Below, piece by piece: positions 8,222 through 17,075 of a stretch of DNA of 64,000 nucleotides. How positions within the stretch are numbered: position 1 is the stretch's first letter; the number at the start of each line of letters is the position of its first letter. Under the pieces are notes generated by a model. The model ran no database searches, was not told where the DNA came from, and saw only the letters and a program-made list of their open reading frames with translations. Source of the DNA: CAYXZP01 sp964469485. Its GTDB lineage: Bacteria; Desulfobacterota; Binatia; UBA1149; CAYXZP01. The translations under genes and the position numbers were made by a program. The DNA is taken from the NCBI GenBank assembly GCA_964469485.1, contig CAYXZP010000003.1:6996-70995 (forward strand). Reading direction: 5' to 3'.

Positions 8222-9624
8222 ACCGCCAGGCCAACGGACACGACAGGGCGCGGCCCGGTCCCGCCGCTTTTCGGCCCGCCGACCTACCCGACCTGCCCAC
8301 CGGCTTCTTCCGGCTCGTCGGCCCCGGCGTGGTGGTGGTCGGTCTGGCCATCGGCGCCGGCGAACTGGTGGTCTGGCCGGTAACCACCGCCCGTTTCGGC
8401 GCCGGCCTGGCCTGGGCCGCCGTGCTCGGGCTCACCCTACAACTCGTCATAAACTTCGAGGTCTGCCGCTACACCCTGGCCACGGCCGAAAGTGCCTTCA
8501 CCGCCTTTGCCCGCCTCGGGCGCGCCTGGGTCCCCGTCTTCCTCGGACTCACGGTGGCCGGCTGGATACTGCCGGGCTGGGCAAGAACTTGCGCCGGTGC
8601 CTTGAAAGCGATGACCGTCGGACCGGCTGGCCCGGGGGAACCTTGGCAGTGGACGGCGCTCACCTTCGCGGCCGTAGGAGCCGTCATGTTCGGGCCGAAG
8701 AATGTATACCGGACCATCGAACGCATAACGGTGGTCCTGGTAGCCGTCATGCTCGCCGGCCTCATCGCCATCGCGTTTCGCGTGGCCACCGGGCCGGCTC
8801 TCGCGGAACTCGGCCGCGGTCTCATGGCCATCGGCCACAAACCGGCCGGGTTGCCGGCCTACGAGCTGTTCTCCGCCGTCGTGTTCGCGGGCGCGGGCGG
8901 GACCACGAACCTGATGCTGTCCTACTACCTGCTCAAGAAGGGCTGGGGCATGGCCGCCACCGGCGAGGCGGCCGCAGGCCCCTACGAGATAAGGGACAGT
9001 GGACCAAACCGCGAGCGCTGGGCGCGCTGGATGCGGCACATACGCCGCGACCAGACCATCTTCTTCTGGGGAATGAACACCCTCACCATACTCCTGTTCA
9101 TCCTTGCCGCACTCGTCACACTGCACGCTCGCGGCATAGTCCCGAGCCGCGAGATGTTGGTGCTCGAAGAAGCGGCCATCCTCGGGGCCGTTTGGGGAGA
9201 TGCCGGAACGCGTGTGTTCATGGTTGTGGGCATCGCCTGCCTGTTCTCGACACAACTGGTGTTGCTCGACGGCGTGGCCCGTAGTTGCGCCGACCTGCTC
9301 GCCACCAACTACGCCTGGGCCCGCCGGCTCGGCGAGCGGCGCTGTTACCGGCGCACGGCGCTGGCCTGGATGGCGGTCGGCACGGCGCTGACCTGGGCCT
9401 GGTCTAGCCTGCCGCCCTTCGTCTTCCTTCTCTCGGCCGGTTTCTTCGGGGGGATTGCCATGGCCTGCTACTGCCCGCTCCTGCTCGTGGCCAACCGCCG
9501 CCTGCTTCCCGCCCACTGCCGCCCCTCGCCCTTGTCCGGGGCTCTGATGGCGGCGGTGGCCCTGTTCTACGCCGCCTTCGCTGCCGTCTCGCTGTGGACG
9601 GTCGGAGCAAAACTGCTTGCCTGA
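8218..9624 (+). CDS. Nramp-related divalent metal transporter, probable CTG start
   Basis: Multi-pass membrane protein related to Nramp Mn/Fe transporters. The first membrane segment carries GPGVVVVGLAIGAGELV, where Nramp has the unwound metal-binding GPG-x8-DPGN region; Glu replaces the usual Asp, as in the Nramp-related subgroup. About 10-11 hydrophobic segments follow. The frame has no ATG or GTG before the first helix. A CTG at 8218 forms a CTGA overlap with the asd stop and is preceded 5 bases earlier by AAAGGG at 8207-8212, an excellent Shine-Dalgarno; this gives 468 residues. GTG 8329 would start inside the first helix. The substrate ion is not established. Confidence 0.75.
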   Translation: MNRQANGHDRARPGPAAFRPADLPDLPTGFFRLVGPGVVVVGLAIGAGELVVWPVTTARFGAGLAWAAVLGLTLQLVINFEVCRYTLATAESAFTAFARLGRAWVPVFLGLTVAGWILPGWARTCAGALKAMTVGPAGPGEPWQWTALTFAAVGAVMFGPKNVYRTIERITVVLVAVMLAGLIAIAFRVATGPALAELGRGLMAIGHKPAGLPAYELFSAVVFAGAGGTTNLMLSYYLLKKGWGMAATGEAAAGPYEIRDSGPNRERWARWMRHIRRDQTIFFWGMNTLTILLFILAALVTLHARGIVPSREMLVLEEAAILGAVWGDAGTRVFMVVGIACLFSTQLVLLDGVARSCADLLATNYAWARRLGERRCYRRTALAWMAVGTALTWAWSSLPPFVFLLSAGFFGGIAMACYCPLLLVANRRLLPAHCRPSPLSGALMAAVALFYAAFAAVSLWTVGAKLLA

Positions 9625-9642
9625 GGGCCCGCAAGGCATGCG

Positions 9643-9671
9643 TTTCTAGCGGGGCCGGGCCGGGTTAGAAT
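9643..9671 (+). promoter_or_regulatory. Promoter of the permuted NlpC/P60-like gene
   Basis: TTTCTA (9643-9648), 17-base spacer, TAGAAT (9666-9671, five of six consensus). The ATG at 9680 is 8 bases past the -10, so the message would be leaderless or nearly so. Confidence 0.5.
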
Positions 9672-9679
9672 CTAGTGTA

Positions 9680-10609
9680 ATGGCCAGGCGGCTTCAGTTC
9701 GGCATCAAACGTCTCATCGTGAGACTGCTCACGCGCCTGCTCGTCCAGGAGTACCGCGGCTACCACGAGCGCTTCCCGACCGACATGGCGCTGCTCCGGC
9801 AAACCCTGCGGCCGGGTGACGTCCTGCTCATCGAGGGCTCGCAGCGCATCAGCGAGGTCATAAAGTACTTGACCCAAAGCTCCTGGTCGCATGTCGCCCT
9901 ATACGTCGGCGACGCACTGGTTGCCCGCGGCGGGCAGTTGGCCGACGACATCAGGGATGAGTTCGGCGCCGAGGCCGACGGTCTGCTCGTAGAGGCGACG
10001 ATAGAGAACGGCGTGGCGCCGGCAAGGCTCGAGAAGTACGCCCACCACAATCTCCGAATATGCCGGCCGCTGAACCTGCGCCCCGGCGACCTTGGCGGCG
10101 TCATAGAGAGTGTGGTCTCCCAGCTCGGCACCCGTTACAGCGTCCGCCATATCGTCGAGCTTCTCATCTACTTCTTGCCGGTCTCGCTGATGCCCGAGCG
10201 CTTTCGCCTGCGCGTGCTCGAATCGCCGCGTATCGCGCGCCAACTGATCTGCTCGGCGCAGATCGCCATGGCCTTTCAGAAGGTCCGCTACCCCGTGCAA
10301 CCGGCCATCAGTGAACCCGGCGGGCAAGGAGAACAACCCGAAGCACAGCGGCGCGGGCGTTTCCTGTTCGGCCGCCGCCCGACCAGCGTCTTCGAGACCC
10401 ACGTGTTCACGCCGTGCAACCCGCGCGTGGTCACGCCACGCGATTTCGATCTTTCGCCCTACTTCGAGATCATCAAGTTCAACGTGGCCGGCCGCAAGGA
10501 CTTCGACTACAAGAAGATCAACTGGGCCAGCGACGAAGCGCCGGCCGCAACCGCCGAACAAGAAGCCGATATCGCTCCGCCCGCAACAGCGTCGGTCGAA
10601 CCCAGCTAA
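9680..10609 (+). CDS. YiiX/YebB-like permuted NlpC/P60 hydrolase
   Basis: A 309-residue protein with the permuted papain-like arrangement in which the His precedes the Cys. PGDVLLIEGSQRISE is followed by SSWSHVALYVG (catalytic His71), LLVEAT (Glu105) and, much later, LICSAQIAMAF (Cys191). Members of this family act on lipids or peptidoglycan-type amides; the bacterial YiiX-type substrate is not known. There is no signal peptide but a basic, hydrophobic N-terminus (residues 1-22) that may associate with membrane. A basic linker around 225-245 precedes an uncharacterised C-terminal tail. It stands as its own transcription unit behind a good promoter. Confidence 0.75.
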   Translation: MARRLQFGIKRLIVRLLTRLLVQEYRGYHERFPTDMALLRQTLRPGDVLLIEGSQRISEVIKYLTQSSWSHVALYVGDALVARGGQLADDIRDEFGAEADGLLVEATIENGVAPARLEKYAHHNLRICRPLNLRPGDLGGVIESVVSQLGTRYSVRHIVELLIYFLPVSLMPERFRLRVLESPRIARQLICSAQIAMAFQKVRYPVQPAISEPGGQGEQPEAQRRGRFLFGRRPTSVFETHVFTPCNPRVVTPRDFDLSPYFEIIKFNVAGRKDFDYKKINWASDEAPAATAEQEADIAPPATASVEPS

Positions 10610-10651
10610 CGCGCCAGCGAGGACCGACGGCCCTCACACATGCAAGGAGAC

Positions 10652-11134
10652 TCAACCGGGACGGAAGTCCGGCAGACCGGGAGCATCGAGGGGAGCAAGG
10701 ACAGCTTCGTCCGTGCCGCTGGCTCGGGCGATCGTCACCAGGAGGCCGCGTATGGCCGCGCGGTCGAAGCCTTCAACCGGGTCACCTAGGGAGCCCGCCT
10801 CGAGGGTGGTCGTCATCGGGACACCGGCAAGGCCGATAGCACGAGAAAGCTGGTAAGCGGGCCCGTCGAGCAGAACGGGCACGGACAGGCCGAGCTCGGC
10901 CACGAGGGCCGTCGCAACTCCGGCATCGTCTTGGGAAACGAGCAGCAGCGGTAAAGTCGCGCCCGAGAGCCGGTAGGCCTCCACGAGCGGCGGCAGCAAC
11001 AGACGGCAGGTCGGACAGGACTCCTTGTATACGACGAGCAGACTCGGGCCGGCCTCTGCGAGGTCGAAGCGACCGCCGCCGGCAAGCGGTAAGGAATCGA
11101 TTTCGAGCTGGATCACAGGGCTACCGAAATGCAT
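10652..11134 (-). CDS. Thioredoxin-fold protein (CPTC)
   Basis: A 160-residue TlpA/AhpC-TSA-like domain. SLLVVYKESCPTCRLLLPPL shows strand, redox motif C40-P-T-C43 and helix; VPMTTTLEAG supplies the cis-Pro loop. No signal peptide or membrane segment is visible from ATG 11134, so it should be cytoplasmic or peripherally bound. Upstream in-frame codons up to 11287 run through the divergent glycosyltransferase gene and have no domain character. Its function as reductase, oxidase or peroxide sensor is open. Confidence 0.8.
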   Translation of the reverse strand: MHFGSPVIQLEIDSLPLAGGGRFDLAEAGPSLLVVYKESCPTCRLLLPPLVEAYRLSGATLPLLLVSQDDAGVATALVAELGLSVPVLLDGPAYQLSRAIGLAGVPMTTTLEAGSLGDPVEGFDRAAIRGLLVTIARASGTDEAVLAPLDAPGLPDFRPG

Positions 11135-11165
11135 GCTAGTTGCGGGCGCGCTAGGATGCCAAGCG

Positions 11166-12993
11166 GTGTCCGGGGTCGAGCAAGCAGAGAAGGTCACCGA
11201 GCCAGCCGCTGACGGAGCCGGGCCGGGCTTCTGGCTCGGCCTCGTCCTCATGCTCGCGGCCGCCGCCGGCCTGTTGGTCGCAGCCACCCTCGACCTTCCC
11301 TTCTACACCAAGGGCCAGGCGCGCGAGGCGACCGTGGTCATGGCCATGCTCGACACGCAGGAGTTCGTGCTGCCGCTGAGGAACGGGACCGACATCCCCT
11401 CGAAACCGCCGCTTTTTCACTGGCTCGGCTCGCTGGCAAGCCTCGCTGCCGGAAGGCTCGACGAGTTCACGGTGCGCCTGCCCTCGGTCGCGGCCTCGCT
11501 CGTGGCCTTGGCCGCAACCGCCTGGGCGGGCATGCGTCTTTTCGGAGCGACGACCGGGCTGATGGCCTTCCTAGTCCTGCTCACCAGCCAACAATGGCTG
11601 GTCTCATCGACCAGTGCGCGCGTCGATATGACGCTGACCGCGCTAGTGAGCCTTTGCCTGCTCGCCGCCGTTCTCGACCGCGCCGGGGCGCGCCGCCACC
11701 CGGCCCTTATCTATGCCCTGGCCGCGCTGGCCGTCCTGGCCAAGGGGCCGGTGGGCGCCGCCCTACCGGCCTTGGTGTTGTTCGTCTATCTCGTCCTCGC
11801 GCGTGACCTCTCCTACCTGCTGGGCTTCTTCCGACGCCGTGCCCTTCTATGGATACTGGTGCCAGTAGCCTGGTATCTGGCCGCCTGGCTCGAGGGCGGC
11901 CAGGCCTTCGTCGACAAGCTGCTCCTCAGAGAGAACCTCTACCGGATCTTTGACCCCGGGGCTGTCGACGCTGGCCACGTCCACGGGCCGGCCTATTACC
12001 TGACAGCTCTCCTCACCGGCATGGCGCCGTGGAGCTTGCTGCTGCCGGCCGCTCTCGCCGGTCTTGTCCGAAAGGGCGGTTCACAGAACAGCCCGGCCGC
12101 CCTGGGCTTCCTCCTGTGCTGGGCCCTGGGGACCATCGTCTTGTTCTCGCTGGCCGGCTCAAAACGGCCCGTCTACATCCTGCCGGCCTATCCGGCCCTG
12201 GCCCTCGTGCTTGGCCATTGGATNNNNNNNNNNCGCCGGACTGCTCGGCGGCCATGAGGCCGGCAAGTTTGCCCTGTGGTCGGTGCGGGTGACCGTTTGG
12301 CTGATCTCGGCCGTGATAGCCCTGCTGGCGGCCGTCGTGGTCCTGGAAACCGCCGGCCTATCCCTGCTCGATGCCATCGAACCCTTTCTCAACGCCAATG
12401 ATGCCGCCAACCTTCCGGCCGTCATCTCGGCGTTACGGGCCGAGCCGTTGGTCATGCTCGGCTGGGCTCTTGCCACGGCTCTGTTGCTGGTTTGGTTGGC
12501 GCGGGCCACACGACGCGCGGCATGGTCGCAGGCCTTCCCGACCTTGGCGCTGTTGGTCGCGATGACGGCGGCGGTTCCCGTTCTTACCGTCCAGCGCGAG
12601 TTGGCCCGCGGCCAGAGCCTGGCCAGCTTCGTGCGAGCCGCAGCGCCGGCGGTGGGCCGGGAAAGGCTCTTCTTCTATCGCCCCGGCGAGGAAAGGGCCG
12701 AGGTGGCCGGCTCCGTGCACAGGATCTTCGAGACAATGCACTACGGTGCCGTCTTCTACGCGCGCCGCAGCATACCGGTGCTCGATTCGCCCGGCGAGTT
12801 TCCGGAAGCCGGACCTTATTGGCTCCTCGCCGGCGAGACCACGCTGGCCGGTCTCGTACAAGACGGTCCGCCCACGGTCTCCTTCTCGGTCATGTCGCGG
12901 CACGATTGGGGCGGCAATGTTGGACGTGAGGCCTTGTTGCTCGTAAGAGCAGCCCCGAAGCTGCCGGCGGACCACAGCAATGCCGAAGGATAA
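11166..12993 (+). CDS. ArnT/PMT-like GT-C glycosyltransferase, interrupted by assembly gap
   Basis: Polytopic membrane transferase using a polyprenyl-phosphate sugar donor. The N-terminal half has the first helix, then DLPFYTKGQAREA with the loop acidic residue and KPPLFHWLG, characteristic of GT83 (ArnT) and PMT families. Twelve or so hydrophobic segments and a soluble C-terminal domain follow. Ten Ns at 12224-12233 put the two halves out of frame; for one continuous protein the real gap must be a multiple of three. GTG 11166 is chosen (AGGA 9 bases upstream, and TAGGAT could also be a -10); ATG 11133 overlaps the divergent thioredoxin gene. Acceptor unknown: lipid A, another glycolipid or protein. 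Confidence 0.82.
12224..12233. other. Assembly gap (10 N) inside GT-C gene
   Basis: Upstream codons are in one frame (ending in the GHW segment) and downstream codons in another (beginning AGLLGGHEAG). The true gap length must be divisible by three, so ten is a placeholder. Confidence 0.95.
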
Positions 12994-14332
12994 GGGACAA
13001 GAGGCCGAAGCAAAGGCCGTTCTCGCGCAACTGGCCACCGGGCAGGACAACGACGCGCTGGCTCGCAGGGCGGCCGAGACCCACCCGGCCGACCTCGCCG
13101 AGTTCCTCGACACGCTCGAAGACCTCGAAGAACAACTCCGCATCTTCGACCTGCTGGCCGCCCCGCAGGCATCCGACGTCATCCGCAAGGTCAGCGAGCC
13201 CGTCCGCGAGGCCTTCCTGGCGGCTCTTTCGGACGTGCGCATCAGCGCGCTTGTAGAAGGGCTCGACACCGACGATGCCGCCGACCTTCTCGGGGCGCTG
13301 CCCGAAGGGCGGCGCGAGGCCCTACTGTTCCGCGCCAGCCCCGAGACCCGGCGCGTGGTGGGCGATCTGCTCGCCTACCCCGAGGATAGCGCCGGCGGCA
13401 TCATGAAGACCGAGTTGGCCCCCATGCACGCAAGCACCACGGTGGGCGAGCTCACCGACCATATTCGGACGCACCCGCAGGATTTTCGGGACGTCCACAA
13501 CATCTTCGTCACGGCCACGGCGGGCCGCCTGCTCGGCGCCGTTCCGATCCGCGAACTCATACTGGCCCGCGCCGAAACCTGTCTCGAAGAGATCATGGAT
13601 ACTGACGTCGTCTCGGTCCGCGTCGACGTCGACCAGGAAGAGGTCGCCCACCTGTTCGAGAAGTACGACCTGCTTTCGCTTCCCGTCGTCGACACCGAAG
13701 ACCGGCTGACGGGGCGCATAACCGTCGACGACGTCGTCGATGTCATAGAGGAAGAGGCAACCGAGGACATGCTTCGTCTTGCCGGCGTGGGCGGCGAGAT
13801 GATCGGCTCACCGCAGGCCGCTCACGCCATTCGCGCCAGGCTCCCGTGGCTGGCCCTCAACCTGGTGACCGCGACCATCAGTGCGGCGGCCATCGCCGTC
13901 TTTGAAGCAACGATAGAGAAGGTTGCCATCGCCGCGGCCTTCATGACCATCGTGGCCAGCCAGGGCGGCAACGCCGGGGTCCAGACGATGACGCTCATGG
14001 TCCGCGGCCTGGCCTTGGGAGAGCTCCACGCCAGCAACACCATGCGTATCCTCAGGCGCGAATGCCTGGTCGCGCTCATCAACGGGCTTCTGCTCGGCAC
14101 ACTCGCCGGCGTCGTCGTCTATCTCTGGCGTGGAGACCTGGCCCTTTCCGTGGTTCTGGGGTCGGCCATGCTCATCAATCTGTTGGTGGCCGCCGCTCTC
14201 GGCAGCCTGGTGCCGACGATGCTCGAGTTGCTCGGCGTCGACCCGGCCGTTTCCTCCTCGGTGCTGGTCACGGCCGGCACCGACGTGCTCGGCTTCCTGA
14301 TCTTCCTCGGGATACTTACGCTGGCGATCTAG
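12980..14332 (+). CDS. mgtE: Magnesium transporter MgtE
   Basis: Mg2+ channel of 450 residues with the normal domain order: N-terminal superhelical domain (to about 130), two CBS domains (about 140-260) that sense cytosolic Mg2+, and a five-helix membrane domain. The first CBS begins at the DSAGGIMKT plug-helix-like segment. In the membrane part GGNAGVQTMT is the family signature and TAGTDVLGF near the C-terminus supplies the pore Asp. The ATG at 12980 overlaps the glycosyltransferase stop by 14 bases, so the two genes are co-transcribed. Confidence 0.95.
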   Translation: MPKDKGQEAEAKAVLAQLATGQDNDALARRAAETHPADLAEFLDTLEDLEEQLRIFDLLAAPQASDVIRKVSEPVREAFLAALSDVRISALVEGLDTDDAADLLGALPEGRREALLFRASPETRRVVGDLLAYPEDSAGGIMKTELAPMHASTTVGELTDHIRTHPQDFRDVHNIFVTATAGRLLGAVPIRELILARAETCLEEIMDTDVVSVRVDVDQEEVAHLFEKYDLLSLPVVDTEDRLTGRITVDDVVDVIEEEATEDMLRLAGVGGEMIGSPQAAHAIRARLPWLALNLVTATISAAAIAVFEATIEKVAIAAAFMTIVASQGGNAGVQTMTLMVRGLALGELHASNTMRILRRECLVALINGLLLGTLAGVVVYLWRGDLALSVVLGSAMLINLLVAAALGSLVPTMLELLGVDPAVSSSVLVTAGTDVLGFLIFLGILTLAI

Positions 14333-14343
14333 CGAGCAGTTCC

Positions 14344-15177
14344 TCAGATACCTTCGGCGACCTCACGGTAGGAGGCCAGCTCCAGATCGGATTCGACCAG
14401 CGCCGAACGGACCGAGGCGCTCGTGACCAGCGAGGCTTCACCGACACCGTCGTAACGGCCGAGCAAAGAGCCGGGATGACAGATCAGTTCGGTCACGCCC
14501 GGGCGGAGCCTGGCCAGGCGCCCGGTCGTGCCGTGCTCGGTGACCGGACGTTCGAGGCTCAGCGGCTCGACGCGTTCGGGCCCCTTGAACACTCCCGCAC
14601 GCAAGCGGCCCCAGGCCAGCACGGCCCTCATGGCCCTGGCCTCCACGCGCCGGTCCCAGCTCGTCGGCCGCCTCGTCCAGGGCCAGATCGTTCCGCAGGG
14701 TTTGCGCAGCGCCGAGATCGGATAATCGTTGGCCAGTTCCTTGAGCACCGAGACCACGGTCGGGTGCAGGTGGAGGTGGTGGTGGCCCGAGATGTGGGTC
14801 ATGAACAGCCCCGAGGCTAGGAACTTCTCTATCTGGGCGCGGATCTCGGCTTTGAGCTGCTCGCGCAGGCCGCCCCTACGGCGGTACAACCAGGCCGCCT
14901 CCATGGGCTGTTTCGCAAAATTGCCCCCGCTGTCGACCAGATCGCCGATGTGTTTGCGCGCAAGCGTGGCCTGGCCCTCGCACAGGACCAGGTGAAGACC
15001 GACCCCGAGCCCGGGCCTCATCGCCGCCGAGTTCCTGGCGGCATCGGAAGCCCGTGCGCCCACGCGCAAGCTCGCGCTCGTGATTATGCCGGCGTCGTAA
15101 CCGGCCATGACCGCATCGTTGACCTCGGGCCAGAGGCCGAGGTCGTCCGCGGTGATGATCGCCGTTCTGGTTGTCAT
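14344..15177 (-). CDS. ChbG/HpnK-like carbohydrate deacetylase
   Basis: YdjC-fold deacetylase of 277 residues. ITADDLG near residue 10 gives the catalytic Asp and first metal ligand; GVGLHLVL and the His cluster ISGHHHLHLHP give the rest of the metal site, and LICHPG the late His. Family members deacetylate diacetylchitobiose (ChbG) or act in hopanoid side-chain biosynthesis (HpnK). No hopanoid gene is visible nearby, so the choice is open. It lies 33 bases behind the ClC gene on the same strand and probably shares its message. Confidence 0.82.
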   Translation of the reverse strand: MTTRTAIITADDLGLWPEVNDAVMAGYDAGIITSASLRVGARASDAARNSAAMRPGLGVGLHLVLCEGQATLARKHIGDLVDSGGNFAKQPMEAAWLYRRRGGLREQLKAEIRAQIEKFLASGLFMTHISGHHHLHLHPTVVSVLKELANDYPISALRKPCGTIWPWTRRPTSWDRRVEARAMRAVLAWGRLRAGVFKGPERVEPLSLERPVTEHGTTGRLARLRPGVTELICHPGSLLGRYDGVGEASLVTSASVRSALVESDLELASYREVAEGI

Positions 15178-15210
15178 GCGTGATGCCGCCCCGGCGGCCG
15201 ATGGGCGATA

Positions 15211-17034
15211 TCAGCCGTGGAGTTCCCTGGCAAGCAGGCGTTTCTGGTAGAAGCTCTGGAGGTCGGCGGCTTTGAGAATGCCCACGACCTTTTCCCCGTC
15301 GTCCTCGTCGACGACCGGGACCTGCTCGATCTCGTTCGAGACGATCAGCTCCATGGCGTCGTAAAGCGTGTCGGAGCCGCGAAGCGTGGGCACGTTGCGC
15401 TCGGCCAGCTCGCCGACGACCACGTAGGGCCAAGCATCGCGGTTGAGAAGGACCGCGCGCAGACCCTCAATACCGATCGTGCCGCTGAGCTTTCCATCTT
15501 TGTCGACCACCGGAAAGCTCGTATGGCTGCTGCTCGTGACGTAGCGGACAAAGTCCGTCAGCGACATTGACTCGGGGATCTGCTGGAAATCCTTGTTCAC
15601 CAGCCCGCGCACGTAGAGATTCCTCAACACGGATGTCTCCCCGCTCGAGTGCACGTCGAAGCCCTTGCGGGCCAACTCGTGTGTATCGATGCTGTCGGGG
15701 AATACGCGCCTGGCCACCAGCGTGGCGCTCACCCCCGTGATGATGATCGGCAGGGCCACATTGTAGTCGCGGGTGAGTTCGAAGAGCAGGAATATCGCCG
15801 TGAGCGGAGCGTGAGTGACTGCCGACAGGAAGGCGCCCATGCCGACGAGCGCGAAACCGCCGGGCTCGCTGATCGCTCCGGGTATGAGAATGTTCACAAG
15901 GGCGGCGAAACCGCCTCCGAAGACCGCGCCGATGAACATTGCCGGCGCAAACACACCTCCCGAGCCGCCGCACCCGAGCGTGACACCGGTCATCAGTATC
16001 TTCATCACGACGAGAGCGAGCAGAAGCTCAGCGGCCATGTTCCCTTTGAACGCCTCGTTCATGGTCTCGTACCCGCTCGCGCTGATCTGCGGAAACACGA
16101 TGAGAGCGATCCCCACGACCACACCACCGGCGATCGGCTGAACGGTAGGAGAGATCGACGAACGCTCGAACCAGTCGCGTATCGCGTAGAAGGAGCGGAT
16201 GAAGAACACCGCCAACAGGCCGCACAGCAGGCCCATGAGGACGTAGAAGAGCAGCTCGTGGTTGAGCTGAAACTCGAATTTCGGCGCTGAAAGTATGGCG
16301 TCGTCGGCCTTGAGGTACTGCGAGACCACGGTCGCCGAGCCCGCGGCCAGCACGATCAGATAGAACGACTCGGCCTGGAAGCGTCCCAGGAGCACGATCT
16401 CCTCGGCGAACATCACGCCCGCGATCGGGCTCGAGAAGGTCGCGGCGATCGCCGAGGCCGAGCCGCAGGCGATGAGAACGCGCAGACGGTCCGCCGTCGG
16501 CCGGATCGCCCGGGCCACCGTCGACCCTATCGAACCGCCGATCTGCGCTATCGGCCCCTCGATGCCGGCGCTCATGCCCGAACCAAGCGTGATAGCGCTC
16601 GAAATGGTCTTGAGGGTTATCCAGCGCCGGCGCAGGTAGCCGCCACGTTGGTTGACCATCTCGAGAAGACGCGGCAGGCCGTACCCTTTCATCTCTCCGG
16701 GAAACCAGCGGTCGAGGATGACGAGCAGCGTCATCCCAGCCACGGGAATTAGCGGGATCAGCCACCAGCGCTCCGGTATGCCAGCCAGGCCGGCGTCGAA
16801 GACGTTGTAGGACACGCCGTGCACGCTGACGCCGAGCGCGCCGGCCATGTCCTCCTGGAAGAACCCGCGGGCGCTGTCTATGGCCCAATGGAACGCCACG
16901 TTGGCCAGGGCCGTGATGGCACCGATACCCACGGCTGCCGCCAAAGCCCAAAAGTTGCTGTTGGAGACCAACCGCCACCAACGTCCGGTGGGAGTCTGGT
17001 TGCTATCGAGGTCGGTCGCGGAAGGGGACGCCAC
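15211..17034 (-). CDS. ClC-family chloride channel/transporter with CBS pair
   Basis: A 607-residue ClC protein: membrane domain to about residue 450, then two CBS domains (PESMSLTDFVRYV... and ERNVPTLRGSDTLYDAM...). Selectivity-filter motifs are present as GSGMSAGIEGP (external gating Glu159) and GCGGSGGVFAP. The proton-glutamate position of E. coli ClC could not be assigned, so channel versus exchanger is open. GTG 17034 is taken as start. TATGAT ends 10 bases upstream and fits the short-leader pattern. HpnK-like gene follows in the same direction. Confidence 0.92.
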   Translation of the reverse strand: MASPSATDLDSNQTPTGRWWRLVSNSNFWALAAAVGIGAITALANVAFHWAIDSARGFFQEDMAGALGVSVHGVSYNVFDAGLAGIPERWWLIPLIPVAGMTLLVILDRWFPGEMKGYGLPRLLEMVNQRGGYLRRRWITLKTISSAITLGSGMSAGIEGPIAQIGGSIGSTVARAIRPTADRLRVLIACGSASAIAATFSSPIAGVMFAEEIVLLGRFQAESFYLIVLAAGSATVVSQYLKADDAILSAPKFEFQLNHELLFYVLMGLLCGLLAVFFIRSFYAIRDWFERSSISPTVQPIAGGVVVGIALIVFPQISASGYETMNEAFKGNMAAELLLALVVMKILMTGVTLGCGGSGGVFAPAMFIGAVFGGGFAALVNILIPGAISEPGGFALVGMGAFLSAVTHAPLTAIFLLFELTRDYNVALPIIITGVSATLVARRVFPDSIDTHELARKGFDVHSSGETSVLRNLYVRGLVNKDFQQIPESMSLTDFVRYVTSSSHTSFPVVDKDGKLSGTIGIEGLRAVLLNRDAWPYVVVGELAERNVPTLRGSDTLYDAMELIVSNEIEQVPVVDEDDGEKVVGILKAADLQSFYQKRLLARELHG

Positions 17035-17044
17035 GGCGTCTCAA

Positions 17045-17073
17045 ATCATATCGGTCGGCAGTCGGCTTTCATA
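17045..17073 (-). promoter_or_regulatory. Possible promoter of clc
   Basis: On the minus strand TATGAT (17045-17050, five of six) lies 10 bases before GTG 17034, with a poor -35 (TATGAA, 17068-17073) at 17-base spacing. It sits just beyond the 3' end of the DnaQ-GIY gene. Confidence 0.35.
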
Positions 17074-17075
17074 AC

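Noticed and set aside
8163..9284. 373-residue frame over the Nramp-like gene
   Set aside because: Arg/Pro/Gly-rich shadow; the real frame has membrane helices and family motifs.
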